DNA of 13,748 bases from an uncultured Collinsella sp. (GCA_900541025.1 UQIL01000038.1:1-13748), one strand, 5' to 3'. Shown: positions 7,282-13,693, counted from the first letter of the stretch. The notes: generated by a model not told the origin, from the letters alone. Numbers and translations: made by a program.

Positions 7282-7536
7282 ATGGAGTACGGATCGTTCC
7301 AGGCCGAGGAATTCGGCGACCTGCAGCGCCTAGTCGACGGACTGTTTTACGACCGTCACGCCATCGACCGCCTGGATCTGATCGTACAGGCCGAAATCTT
7401 GGACCTGGCACCCGATCTCATGGAAATCGTGAACCTTTTGCCGCCCGGCTATTACGACCGCCAGTCACTTTGCGACCAACTCAACTCCGCTTTGGCCGCC
7501 CACGGCTGGGGCGCCATCTACGGCACCGTGGAATGA
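7282..7536 (+). CDS. Conserved-looking small hypothetical protein, 84 aa
   Basis: I do not recognise a family. The product is acidic and helix-prone, rich in Leu and Asp in the first 50 residues. A distinct C-terminal part reads LLPPGYYDRQSLCDQLNSAL followed by a glycine/tryptophan stretch, suggesting a small folded domain. There is no signal peptide or membrane span. The start at 7282 is chosen because AAGGAGG ends four nt before it; an in-frame ATG at 7231 has no ribosome-binding site. It stands alone on the + strand, divergent from the aminotransferase, and is followed by a strong terminator about 245 nt downstream. Confidence 0.8.
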   Translation: MEYGSFQAEEFGDLQRLVDGLFYDRHAIDRLDLIVQAEILDLAPDLMEIVNLLPPGYYDRQSLCDQLNSALAAHGWGAIYGTVE

Positions 7537-7615
7537 GCCTCGAGGCCGACGATTTGGCCCGTTTCCCGACCCTGGCGAGGCTTGTTTTAGGGCTTGTGGC
7601 CAAAAAAGGGCAAAT

Positions 7616-7750
7616 ATGAGTACTGTTACCTTTTTAGTAGCAGCGATTAAGCCCCCAAATCGGCGTTTTTTCGCCTGGATTTTCTTTCCGAGTAGTAGCT
7701 ATCGCCAAATTGGAGTCAAGCGATTACTCGTTAACATACAGATAGCATGA
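7616..7750 (+). CDS. Possible 44-aa ORF inside AT-rich intergenic segment
   Basis: ATG at 7616 opens a 44-codon frame beginning MSTVTFLVAA and ending in TGA at 7748-7750. A weak AAAAGGG lies five nt upstream. The peptide has mixed hydrophobic and basic residues and no domain I know. Codon use is AT-rich and unlike neighbouring genes. Its start codon coincides with the left inverted repeat of the segment, so it may be only a by-product of that element. Confidence 0.2.
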   Translation: MSTVTFLVAAIKPPNRRFFAWIFFPSSSYRQIGVKRLLVNIQIA

Positions 7751-7804
7751 TTGTGTTCATTATTTTCCGCACCTAAAATGAAACGCCGTTTGTGACAGTA
7801 CTCA
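7617..7804. repeat. 188-bp AT-rich segment with 13-nt terminal inverted repeats (MITE-like)
   Basis: TGAGTACTGTTAC (7617-7629) is matched by GTGACAGTACTCA (7792-7804), an inverted repeat with one mismatch in 13. By hand count GC in 7621-7800 is about 41%, far below the flanking genes. The right end forms the loop side of a strong terminator. CAAA occurs next to both ends but not symmetrically, so a target-site duplication is not established. With its flanks it fills the gene-free space 7537-7909. The rest of that space shows only non-coding sequence and the end of nhaA. Confidence 0.45.
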
Positions 7805-7819
7805 CAAACGGCGTTTTTT
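7781..7819. terminator. Strong intrinsic terminator between convergent genes
   Basis: A 15-bp perfect stem pairs AAACGCCGTTTGTGA (7781-7795) with 7802-7816 around the loop CAGTAC, followed by T6 (7814-7819). It ends + strand transcripts. On the minus strand the stem is followed by a weaker T-rich run, so it may also serve nhaA, which stops about 90 nt earlier. Confidence 0.92.
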
Positions 7820-7909
7820 GACCACTGGCGTGTCTGGCAGGCGGCAAGCACCACCCGAATCCGCATTTTGAACGCGCCCGAATCGGTTCTGGAGCCGGTT
7901 TTCGCGCTC

Positions 7910-9268
7910 TTACTCGTCCTTGGGCGCGGGATGCTTGCAGATCACACTCATGTAGATCATGCCAAGTACGGCCGCGGTAACAGAGCCGGCGAGAATAGCG
8001 GCCTTGGCGGCCAGAACCTCAAACTGGGCCGTCGGGAAGGCGAGGCCGCTGATGAGAATCGACATCGTAAAGCCGATGCCGCCCAGAATGCCCACGCCGG
8101 CAATCATGTGCCAGTTAACGTTATGCGGCAGCTCGGAGATCTTGAGCTTGACCAAGGCGAACGTCATGCCAAAGATACCAATCGGCTTGCCCAGCAGCAT
8201 GCCAAAGTACACGCCGAGCGTCACCGGGTCGGTGAGCAGCGTGCTCATGTCCACGCCCACTAAGCGAACCTGAGCGTTTACGAACGCAAAGATCGGCAGG
8301 ATCACAAAGTTGACCGGCGTGGAGATCAGACGCTCCATGCGGATGAGCGGCGGGGTCACGCGGTGCATGACGCGCTCGACCTTGGTGGTCGAGACGGTAA
8401 AGTCATGCTGGCCCAGGATGTGTGCCTCGTCATCGTAACGGTCATCGAGCAGCGGCAGGCACTCGCCCAACCAATCGGTGAGGCTATCGAGCTTGACGCC
8501 GCACTTGGCCGGGATGGTAAAGGCCAAGATGACGCCAGCAAGCGTGGCATGTACACCACTCTTGAACATGCAGAACCACAACAGCAGACCCAGTACCGAA
8601 TACGGGGCAAGGCGGTAATGCTGCGTCTTGTTGAGCCACACGAGCGCGCAGGTCACAAGCGCGGCGGCGCCCAACCAAAACGGATTGGGGCTCTGACCGT
8701 AGAAAATGGCGATGGCGGCGATGGAGATGAGGTCGTCGGCGATGGCGAGCGTCGAGAAGAACACGCGCACGCCGTTGGGCACGCGATTGCCCAAAAGCGA
8801 CAGCACGCCCAGCGCAAAGGCAATATCGGTTGCCATGGGAATGGCCCAGCCGTTGTGCGCGCCGGCATGGTTAAAGATCAGGTAGATGCAGGCGGGAACG
8901 ACGACGCCGCCCACGGCTGCCAGCATGGGAAGCATGGCCTGACGCGGGTTTTTGAGCTCGCCGACCGTCATCTCGTACTTAAGCTCAATGCCCACCAACA
9001 AAAAGAAAATCGCCATGAGGAAGTCGTTGACGAAAAGCTCAACGGTGAGACCAGCCGTAAGGTTGCCCAGACCCACATACAGCGGGGTCTCCAAAAAGTG
9101 ATGGATGGCCTCGTAGGCATCGGTATTGGCGCAAATGACGGCGGCGATGGCGGCAATCACCATGACCGCGGCGGAAATCGTGCCGTTCTCGGCGATGCGC
9201 TCCCAAATGTCGTGACGTTCAAAGCGCTTGCGCTCACGAACGTTGAACAGCTGCTCAGTTGCTGCCAT
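7910..9268 (-). CDS. nhaA: Na+/H+ antiporter NhaA
   Basis: NhaA exports Na+ (and Li+) in exchange for two protons and controls cytoplasmic pH and sodium. The 452-residue protein has about twelve membrane spans. It keeps the block ATDIAFALGVLSLLGNRVP (146-164), and the ion-binding pair D178-D179 lies in LAIADDLISIAAIAIFYG, equal to D163-D164 of the E. coli protein. C-terminal blocks MLLGKPIGIF and GIGFTMSILISGLAF are also conserved. It is about 60 residues longer than E. coli NhaA. The extra length is in a charged soluble N-terminus and a long loop near 265-320 (LLDDRYDDEAHILGQHDF). AAAGGAG stands six nt before the ATG. The 267-nt space to ppaC holds two terminators and several inverted repeats, suggesting leader-level control. 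Confidence 0.96.
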   Translation of the reverse strand: MAATEQLFNVRERKRFERHDIWERIAENGTISAAVMVIAAIAAVICANTDAYEAIHHFLETPLYVGLGNLTAGLTVELFVNDFLMAIFFLLVGIELKYEMTVGELKNPRQAMLPMLAAVGGVVVPACIYLIFNHAGAHNGWAIPMATDIAFALGVLSLLGNRVPNGVRVFFSTLAIADDLISIAAIAIFYGQSPNPFWLGAAALVTCALVWLNKTQHYRLAPYSVLGLLLWFCMFKSGVHATLAGVILAFTIPAKCGVKLDSLTDWLGECLPLLDDRYDDEAHILGQHDFTVSTTKVERVMHRVTPPLIRMERLISTPVNFVILPIFAFVNAQVRLVGVDMSTLLTDPVTLGVYFGMLLGKPIGIFGMTFALVKLKISELPHNVNWHMIAGVGILGGIGFTMSILISGLAFPTAQFEVLAAKAAILAGSVTAAVLGMIYMSVICKHPAPKDE

Positions 9269-9282
9269 GGGCGGCTCCTTTC

Positions 9283-9298
9283 ACGGGAAAGTTCCCGT
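9283..9298. promoter_or_regulatory. Palindrome just upstream of the nhaA ribosome-binding site
   Basis: ACGGGAA and TTCCCGT form perfect 7-bp arms with a 2-nt centre. The site ends 1 nt before the Shine-Dalgarno of nhaA (9275-9281). It could be a protein operator or, with a shorter stem, an RNA hairpin affecting ribosome access. Confidence 0.45.
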
Positions 9299-9301
9299 CT
9301 T

Positions 9302-9337
9302 AAAAAAGCACGGCCCGCCCAAGTGGCGGCGCCGCGC
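9302..9337 (-). terminator. Intrinsic terminator/attenuator in the nhaA leader
   Basis: On the minus strand, 9337-9325 (GCGCGGC, a bulged G, CCGCC) pairs with 9319-9308 (GGCGGGCCGTGC) around the loop ACTTG, 12 bp with one G-U and one bulge, directly followed by T6 (9307-9302). It lies only 34 nt before the nhaA ATG and about 140 nt after the ppaC terminator, the position of an attenuator or riboswitch expression platform. Confidence 0.75.
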
Positions 9338-9367
9338 TCTAACGTATTACGCTTGCATCTAGCCTAC

Positions 9368-9474
9368 CCTGCACGACAAGCACGCAGGCGTGGCCGAAAA
9401 GCGGAACCACAGGTTGAACATTATTTGCTCAACGGCACGGGCACACCTGTCCGAGAGACGACGCGGCGCCGTGC
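9368..9474 (-). promoter_or_regulatory. Candidate structured 5' leader RNA of nhaA
   Basis: Four inverted repeats follow one another with linkers of 1-2 nt. 9435-9440 pairs with 9469-9474 (GCACGG/CCGTGC). 9413-9420 pairs with 9426-9433 (GTTGAACA/TGCTCAAC, one mismatch). 9390-9396 pairs with 9402-9410 (GTGG and CCG arms, 2-nt bulge). 9368-9372 pairs with 9384-9388 (CCTGC/GCAGG). They precede the leader terminator. CGGCGCCGCG at 9471-9462 could also pair with the terminator 5' arm at 9336-9328, an anti-terminator option. No promoter was found inside, so read-through from ppaC is possible. I cannot assign a known riboswitch class. Confidence 0.4.
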
Positions 9475-9476
9475 AC

Positions 9477-9516
9477 AAAAAACGACCGGAGCGCGGGGCG
9501 TCCGCGATCCGGTCGT
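9477..9516 (-). terminator. Intrinsic terminator of ppaC
   Basis: ACGACCGGA (9482-9490) pairs with TCCGGTCGT (9508-9516), with an inner CGCGG/CCGCG stem and a 5-nt loop. On the minus strand it runs into T6 (9482-9477). It begins 20 nt after the ppaC stop. Confidence 0.93.
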
Positions 9517-9535
9517 GGCGTTCGGTCAACTAAAC

Positions 9536-10459
9536 CTAGCAGGCGGCCATGATGGGGGCAGCGACCTGCTTCTTACGGGAGAGGACGCCCGGCATCCAGA
9601 CGCCGTCGTGCTCGTCGGCAATGCCCAGGCCCTTCTGAGCAGCCTCGGTCTCGCCCTCGAGCAGGACCTGCGAGCCCTCCTCCATGATGTCGGTGATGCA
9701 CAGGACAATGCCGTCGGCACCCTTCTCGGCGGCGTAGGCGCGCATGGCCTCGCGAATCTCGTCGATCATGCCGAGTGCACGGGTCTTGTCGACGGTCTCG
9801 TACTGGCCGATGAGCAGCTTCTTGCCAGCGGGCTCGAACATCTTGATGTCGTTGCCGACCATCTCGGCTGCAGTGAAGGAGCCGGACGGACGGGTGAGGA
9901 AGACCTCCATGCCAAACTTGACCGGGTCGACGCCCACCTGCTCGCCGAGCTTGGCGGCGACGGCGCGGTCGACATCGGTGGTGGTGGGGCTCTTGAGCAT
10001 GAGCGTGTCGGTCATCATGGCCGAGAGCAGCAGCTTGGCCTGAACGTCGGAAAGCTCAACGCCGAGCACGCCGGCGAGCTTGGTGACGATAGTGCAGCTG
10101 GAGCCCCAGGGCAGGCAGATGTAGTGCAGCGGGCCGGCGGTCTCGAAGTCGCCGATGCGGTGATGATCGACAACGCCAAAGACCGTGGCGTCCTTAAGGC
10201 CGGCGACGGACTGGGCAGACTCGTTGTGGTCGGTGAGGACGACGAGCTGACCGGCCTCGACGGAATCAATCACGCGGGGCTCGGCAATGCCGGCGTCGGC
10301 GAGCAGCTTGGCGGACTCGGCCGGAAGCTGGCCTAGGGCGCAAGCCTCGTAGGTGTTGCCGGCATACTCAACCTGGTTGAGCAGCTGGGACAGGACGACG
10401 GCGCTCATGATGGCGTCGTTATCGGGGTTCTGGTGACCAAAGACAAGAACGTTTGCCAT
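9536..10459 (-). CDS. ppaC: Manganese-dependent inorganic pyrophosphatase (family II, DHH)
   Basis: The enzyme hydrolyses pyrophosphate to phosphate in the cytoplasm and so pulls biosynthetic reactions forward. The 307-residue length is that of the simple form without CBS domains. The DHH domain has GHQNPDND (H9, D13, D15), D77 in LTDHNE, the signature VVDHHRIG (D98-H99-H100) and D151 in MMTDTLM. The DHHA2 domain ends with SRKKQ (294-298), which binds substrate phosphate. GGAGG stands six nt before the ATG. It follows the ROK kinase by 168 nt on the same strand and has its own strong terminator. Confidence 0.97.
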   Translation of the reverse strand: MANVLVFGHQNPDNDAIMSAVVLSQLLNQVEYAGNTYEACALGQLPAESAKLLADAGIAEPRVIDSVEAGQLVVLTDHNESAQSVAGLKDATVFGVVDHHRIGDFETAGPLHYICLPWGSSCTIVTKLAGVLGVELSDVQAKLLLSAMMTDTLMLKSPTTTDVDRAVAAKLGEQVGVDPVKFGMEVFLTRPSGSFTAAEMVGNDIKMFEPAGKKLLIGQYETVDKTRALGMIDEIREAMRAYAAEKGADGIVLCITDIMEEGSQVLLEGETEAAQKGLGIADEHDGVWMPGVLSRKKQVAAPIMAAC

Positions 10460-10575
10460 GGATATCCTCCACTTGATATGTGTACTTGGACGTAGCTATG
10501 GTAGCACGCCGATGCCGAGCCTTCGCAGACGGAAGGGCCACGGTATATTTTGGGGCGCAGGCACGGGGGCCAAGG

Positions 10576-10626
10576 CTGTCCCTTTTGCACCATGTTGGTG
10601 CAAAGTAACCTGTCCCCCTTGCACCA
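10576..10626. repeat. REP-like unit: two 17-nt direct repeats with an internal hairpin
   Basis: CTGTCCCTTTTGCACCA (10576-10592) recurs as CTGTCCCCCTTGCACCA (10610-10626), 15 of 17 identical and 34 nt apart. Between them TTTGCACCA (10584-10592) and TGGTGCAAA (10596-10604) form a perfect 9-bp hairpin with a 3-nt loop. The unit abuts the ROK stop codon. No T-run follows on either strand, so it is not an intrinsic terminator. GGGACAG-type words are seen in REP elements of several bacterial groups (general knowledge). Confidence 0.6.
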
Positions 10627-10627
10627 G

Positions 10628-11581
10628 CTATTTACCGGCGGCGCGCAGGGCTACGTAGGCGGCACCGATGATGCCGGCGTCGTTTCCGAGCGAAGCGACC
10701 TTAATGGGCGTCTCGCGCGAGGCGGAAAGCGCGTACTGCTTAAAGTACTCGCGAGCCTTGTCGAGGTAGACATCGGCCGAGGCGGAGGCGCCGCCGCCGA
10801 TGAGGAACATCTCGGGATCAACCACGTTGGCAATAAGCGCCAGTGCGCGGCCGAGGTAGTCGGCCATGGTATCGGCAGCTGCCAACGCGAGCTTGTCGCC
10901 CTCGCGGCAGGCCTGGAACACGTCCTTGGAATCAGAAGGCCCGGTGAGCTCAATGGGCTCGACGCCCGCTTTCTCGCACTCGGCAAGGTAGTTGCTCACC
11001 ACGCCGGTGGCGCTGGAATACTGCTCCAGGTGGCCATGGCCACCGCAGCCGCAGGTGCGCTCTTCAGCCGGGTTCAGGCACATGTGGCCAATCTCGCCGC
11101 CGGCGCCCACAACGCCCGATACCACGTCGCCGTTAACGATAACGCCGCCGCCCACGCCGGTACCGATGGTGACCATCACGACGTTCTGCACGCCCTTGGC
11201 AGAACCGAGCCAGGCCTCGCCCATGGCAGCGGCGTTGGCATCGTTCTCATACTTAACGACCGCGTCGGGACAGTGCTCCTGAATGGCGATCCTCAGCTCG
11301 GGCAGGTTAATGGCAATGTTGGCCTTGACCTTGGCATCGCCCGATGCCGGGATGGGGCACGGAACGGCCAGGCCAATGCCTGCCACAAAGGCACGCGGAA
11401 TCTGCGCCTTGGCGACCACCTGGTCGATAGCCTCGGTCACCGCGGCAAAGCCCGCAGCGTCAACGATGGGAGGCGTAGGCACACTGGCCTTGGCCAGCAG
11501 GTTACCGTCCTCGTCGAACAGTCCTTCCTTAACCGAAGTGCCGCCGACGTCAATGCCGATGTAGTATTGCTTAGGTTCCAT
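10628..11581 (-). CDS. ROK-family sugar kinase (glucokinase-like)
   Basis: ROK kinases phosphorylate hexoses such as glucose, mannose or fructose at C6 with ATP. The 317-residue product has the phosphate-binding IGIDVGGTSVKEG (8-20), GIGLAVPCPI, the catalytic D114 in ENDANAAAMGE, the second nucleotide motif VTIGTGVGGGV (137-147) and GGEIGH with zinc ligand H166. The usual zinc motif CxCGxxGCxE reads CGCGGHGHLE (C177, C179, then H184 instead of Cys, E186). The start is the ATG with AAAGGTGG eight nt upstream; a 22-codon upstream extension has no family features. It is divergent from gntR and manA, so its sugar may be mannose or glucose; the sequence does not decide. Confidence 0.92.
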   Translation of the reverse strand: MEPKQYYIGIDVGGTSVKEGLFDEDGNLLAKASVPTPPIVDAAGFAAVTEAIDQVVAKAQIPRAFVAGIGLAVPCPIPASGDAKVKANIAINLPELRIAIQEHCPDAVVKYENDANAAAMGEAWLGSAKGVQNVVMVTIGTGVGGGVIVNGDVVSGVVGAGGEIGHMCLNPAEERTCGCGGHGHLEQYSSATGVVSNYLAECEKAGVEPIELTGPSDSKDVFQACREGDKLALAAADTMADYLGRALALIANVVDPEMFLIGGGASASADVYLDKAREYFKQYALSASRETPIKVASLGNDAGIIGAAYVALRAAGK

Positions 11582-11647
11582 GGGAGCCCACCTTTCTCGT
11601 TTAAACATTGCCTGTATGGTACCGCTCCCAAGGCAAAAACCTACCAA

Positions 11648-11660
11648 AAAGGGACAGGTT
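11648..11660 (-). repeat. Partial relative of the CTGTCCC repeat
   Basis: On the minus strand CTGTCCCTTTTTG matches the first 12-13 nt of the repeats at 10576 and 10610. It lies in the 337-bp space between the ROK kinase and gntR, on the other side of the ROK gene, so related words flank that gene. The remaining gap shows no gene. Confidence 0.35.
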
Positions 11661-11727
11661 TGTTTTTGCAGGTTTTATCTGGGGAAATGCAGAGCATGAG
11701 ATTCGGTTCGCTGGCCGCTATATCGGT

Positions 11728-11748
11728 TCGGTCCTGTCCTCGGACCGA
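11728..11748. promoter_or_regulatory. Inverted repeat in the ROK-gntR intergenic region
   Basis: TCGGTCC (11728-11734) and GGACCGA (11742-11748) are perfect 7-bp arms separated by 7 nt. Between divergent genes, one of which codes for a regulator, this could be an operator or a leader hairpin of the ROK transcript. It does not resemble the usual HutC-type GT-N-TA-N-AC box. Confidence 0.35.
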
Positions 11749-11876
11749 TCATTCCTCAACACGACACTACTCAGATGTTTATCATTTAAAACGCTCTGAT
11801 TTTACAAGCGGGGCGTCTTTTGATTTTATCGTTCTCGAACTTTTCAATAACTCAATAGAGATACTTAGGCGTTGAC

Positions 11877-11882
11877 TATACT
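11877..11882 (+). promoter_or_regulatory. Candidate -10 element for gntR
   Basis: TATACT lies 37 nt before the gntR start in an AT-rich stretch. The word ATACTT occurs at 11861 and again at 11878, 17 nt apart. No good -35 box is seen. Confidence 0.4.
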
Positions 11883-11918
11883 TTCTTTTATTCTCAATCA
11901 AGTTGGAAAGGAGGTTCC

Positions 11919-12638
11919 TTGATTCCCAAATACGAGGCGATAGCTGCAGATATTCGTCGAAGTATCGAGGATGGCGCTCTTAAACCGGGCGACAAGCTTC
12001 CCACCGTCGTTGAGTTCTGCGAGCTCTATAGCGTTTCCAAAATCACCGTCAAACGAGCTATTGAACAAATCACCGAGGAAGGCCTTATTACCAGCCGGCG
12101 CGGATCGGGTACCTACGTTAAGGACACGGCGGGACTTCCCGGCCAGGCGTTTTTCCAGGGCAAAAACGACCGTGCCCAAGGTTTTTCGTATGAGCACCGC
12201 GGGGAGAAGGTGACCTCGGTGGTCTACGATTTCTCGATCGTTAATCCACCGGCGGACATCGCAGCCCAGCTGGGAATTGCCGAGGATGACTTTGCCTATC
12301 ACGTCGTGCGCGTGCGTCAGGCCGATGAGAAGCCCATCGTTATCGAGTACACCTACATGCCCCTCGAGCTGATTCCGGGGCTGAAAAAGAAGGACCTGTA
12401 CGGATCGCTCTACCGCTTCATCCGAGAGCAATGCGGGCTGAAGATTTCGAGCTTTCACCGTACCATTCGCGCCGTGGCAGCAACCGAGGAAGAAGCCGAG
12501 CGTCTGGACACCAAACCTGGCTCTCCCCTGCTCGAGCTCACCCAGATTGGCTTTTTGGACAGCGGCGCCGCCTTTGAGTATTCGGTCTCGCGCAACGTTG
12601 GCGACCGCTTTGAGTTGCACAACGTAACGTTGGCATAG
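11919..12638 (+). CDS. GntR-family transcriptional regulator, HutC/UTRA subfamily
   Basis: A DNA-binding regulator that responds to a small ligand, often a sugar phosphate. The 239-residue protein has an N-terminal winged helix (1-70): PKYEAIAADIRRSIEDG, GDKLPTVVEF, then the recognition helix SKITVKRAIEQITEEG and the wing RRGSGTYV. A UTRA ligand domain fills about 90-235, with VVRVRQADEKPIVIEYTYMP and the closing FEYSVSRNVGDRFE. The start is TTG, preceded by AAAGGAGG four nt upstream; the protein begins exactly where GntR proteins of this type begin. It is divergent from the ROK kinase and 74 nt upstream of manA on the same strand, so these are its likely targets. Its ligand is unknown. Confidence 0.93.
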   Translation: MIPKYEAIAADIRRSIEDGALKPGDKLPTVVEFCELYSVSKITVKRAIEQITEEGLITSRRGSGTYVKDTAGLPGQAFFQGKNDRAQGFSYEHRGEKVTSVVYDFSIVNPPADIAAQLGIAEDDFAYHVVRVRQADEKPIVIEYTYMPLELIPGLKKKDLYGSLYRFIREQCGLKISSFHRTIRAVAATEEEAERLDTKPGSPLLELTQIGFLDSGAAFEYSVSRNVGDRFELHNVTLA

Positions 12639-12651
12639 GTTTTTGTAGTCA

Positions 12652-12691
12652 CGCGGGCGCTCGTTTTGAGCTGTTTTGTGCAACGCCCGCG
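12652..12691 (+). promoter_or_regulatory. Long-loop hairpin between gntR and manA
   Basis: CGCGGGCG (12652-12659) and CGCCCGCG (12684-12691) are perfect 8-bp arms around a 24-nt loop that contains CTC-GTTTT-GAG. No T-run follows. It lies just upstream of the manA ribosome-binding site and may protect or tune the downstream message. Confidence 0.4.
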
Positions 12692-12712
12692 CAACATAAT
12701 GGGGGTATGAAC

Positions 12713-13645
12713 ATGTCCGATTTGATTAAACTGACGCCGATCTTCCACGAGAAGATCTGGGGCGGCCGCCAGCTCGAAACCGTATTTGGTTACGATATTC
12801 CCGAAGGTCCCATCGGTGAGTGCTGGGCCATCTCGGCCCATCCCAACGGCGACTGCCAGATTGCTGAGGGACCGTACGCCGGCCACACGCTTTCGTGGCT
12901 GTGGGCCGAGCACCGCGAGCTCTTTGGCAACTGCGAGGGCAAGGAGTTCCCGCTGCTCATTAAGATTCTGGACGCCAAGGACGACCTTTCGATCCAGATT
13001 CATCCCAACGACGAGTACGCCGCCGAGCACGAGAACGGCAGCCTGGGCAAAACCGAGTGCTGGTATGTGCTGGACTGCGAGCCCGGCGCCACAATCATCG
13101 TCGGCCAGCGCGCGCATGACCGCGCCGAGGCCGCACAGATGATCGAGGAAGGCCGTTGGGGCGACATGCTCAACGTACTGCCGATCCACAAGGGCGACTT
13201 TTTCCAGATTGATTCCGGCACTGTGCACGCCATCAAGACCGGCACGCTCATTTTGGAGACGCAGCAGTCGAGCGACGTGACGTATCGCCTGTACGACTAC
13301 GACCGTCCCGGCACCGACGGCAAGCTGCGCCCGCTGCACATTGAGCAGAGCCTGGACTGCATTAACTTTAACGCGCAGGCCCCGACCGACGGCACCGTGA
13401 CCGCACCCGAGGTCGACGGTGTGACCGAGCTCGAGTCCAACCCCTGCTACACCGTCGATCGCGTGCGCGTGGACGGCAGCAAGACCTTGGACCAGCGCTG
13501 GCCCTTCATGTGCCTGTCGGTCATCGACGGCGAAGGCACCGTCTGCGGCGACCCCGTCCACAAAGGCAGCCACCTGCTGGCTCCGAGCACCGTCGGCTCC
13601 ATCGACCTCGAAGGCAAGATGGAACTGATCGTCTCGCACCTGTAA
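12713..13645 (+). CDS. manA: Mannose-6-phosphate isomerase, class I short form
   Basis: A zinc enzyme of the cupin fold that interconverts mannose 6-phosphate and fructose 6-phosphate. It links mannose use to glycolysis and supplies mannose for polysaccharides. The product has 310 residues, the length of the Bacillus-type form. It shows the N-terminal PIFHEKIWGGRQL and the zinc ligands H97 (SIQIHPNDEYA), E115 (GKTECWYVLD) and H172 (SGTVHAIKTG). The active-site arginine R192 is in TYRLYDYDR. The second ATG (12713) is preferred because GGGGG lies seven nt upstream; the ATG at 12707 would leave only one nt. It probably shares a transcript with gntR. Confidence 0.95.
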   Translation: MSDLIKLTPIFHEKIWGGRQLETVFGYDIPEGPIGECWAISAHPNGDCQIAEGPYAGHTLSWLWAEHRELFGNCEGKEFPLLIKILDAKDDLSIQIHPNDEYAAEHENGSLGKTECWYVLDCEPGATIIVGQRAHDRAEAAQMIEEGRWGDMLNVLPIHKGDFFQIDSGTVHAIKTGTLILETQQSSDVTYRLYDYDRPGTDGKLRPLHIEQSLDCINFNAQAPTDGTVTAPEVDGVTELESNPCYTVDRVRVDGSKTLDQRWPFMCLSVIDGEGTVCGDPVHKGSHLLAPSTVGSIDLEGKMELIVSHL

Positions 13646-13693
13646 GCTACCGGTCCCCGAGCGCTCGCCGGGGCGGGGCGCGGGGTTTGGTCG

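Noticed and set aside
7260..7619. 119-codon + strand frame overlapping the 84-residue gene
   Set aside because: It is arginine/proline-rich shadow sequence; the 7282 frame has the ribosome-binding site and a protein-like composition.
7658..7682. GGCG-TTTTTT-CGCC hairpin inside the AT-rich segment
   Set aside because: The T-run is the loop, not the tail, and the stem is four pairs with an imperfect extension; no separate function can be claimed.
8363..10336. 657-codon + strand open frame antisense to nhaA and ppaC
   Set aside because: It crosses the terminator of ppaC and the nhaA leader and is opposite two well-identified genes, so it is a codon-bias shadow.
11898..12683. 261-codon minus-strand open frame antisense to gntR
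   Set aside because: The + strand frame codes a full GntR/UTRA protein with a proper ribosome-binding site; the antisense frame has none.
13655..13673. CCCCG...CGGGG hairpin after manA as a terminator
   Set aside because: Only five pairs with a nine-nt loop and no T-run follow, so it is not supported as a terminator.
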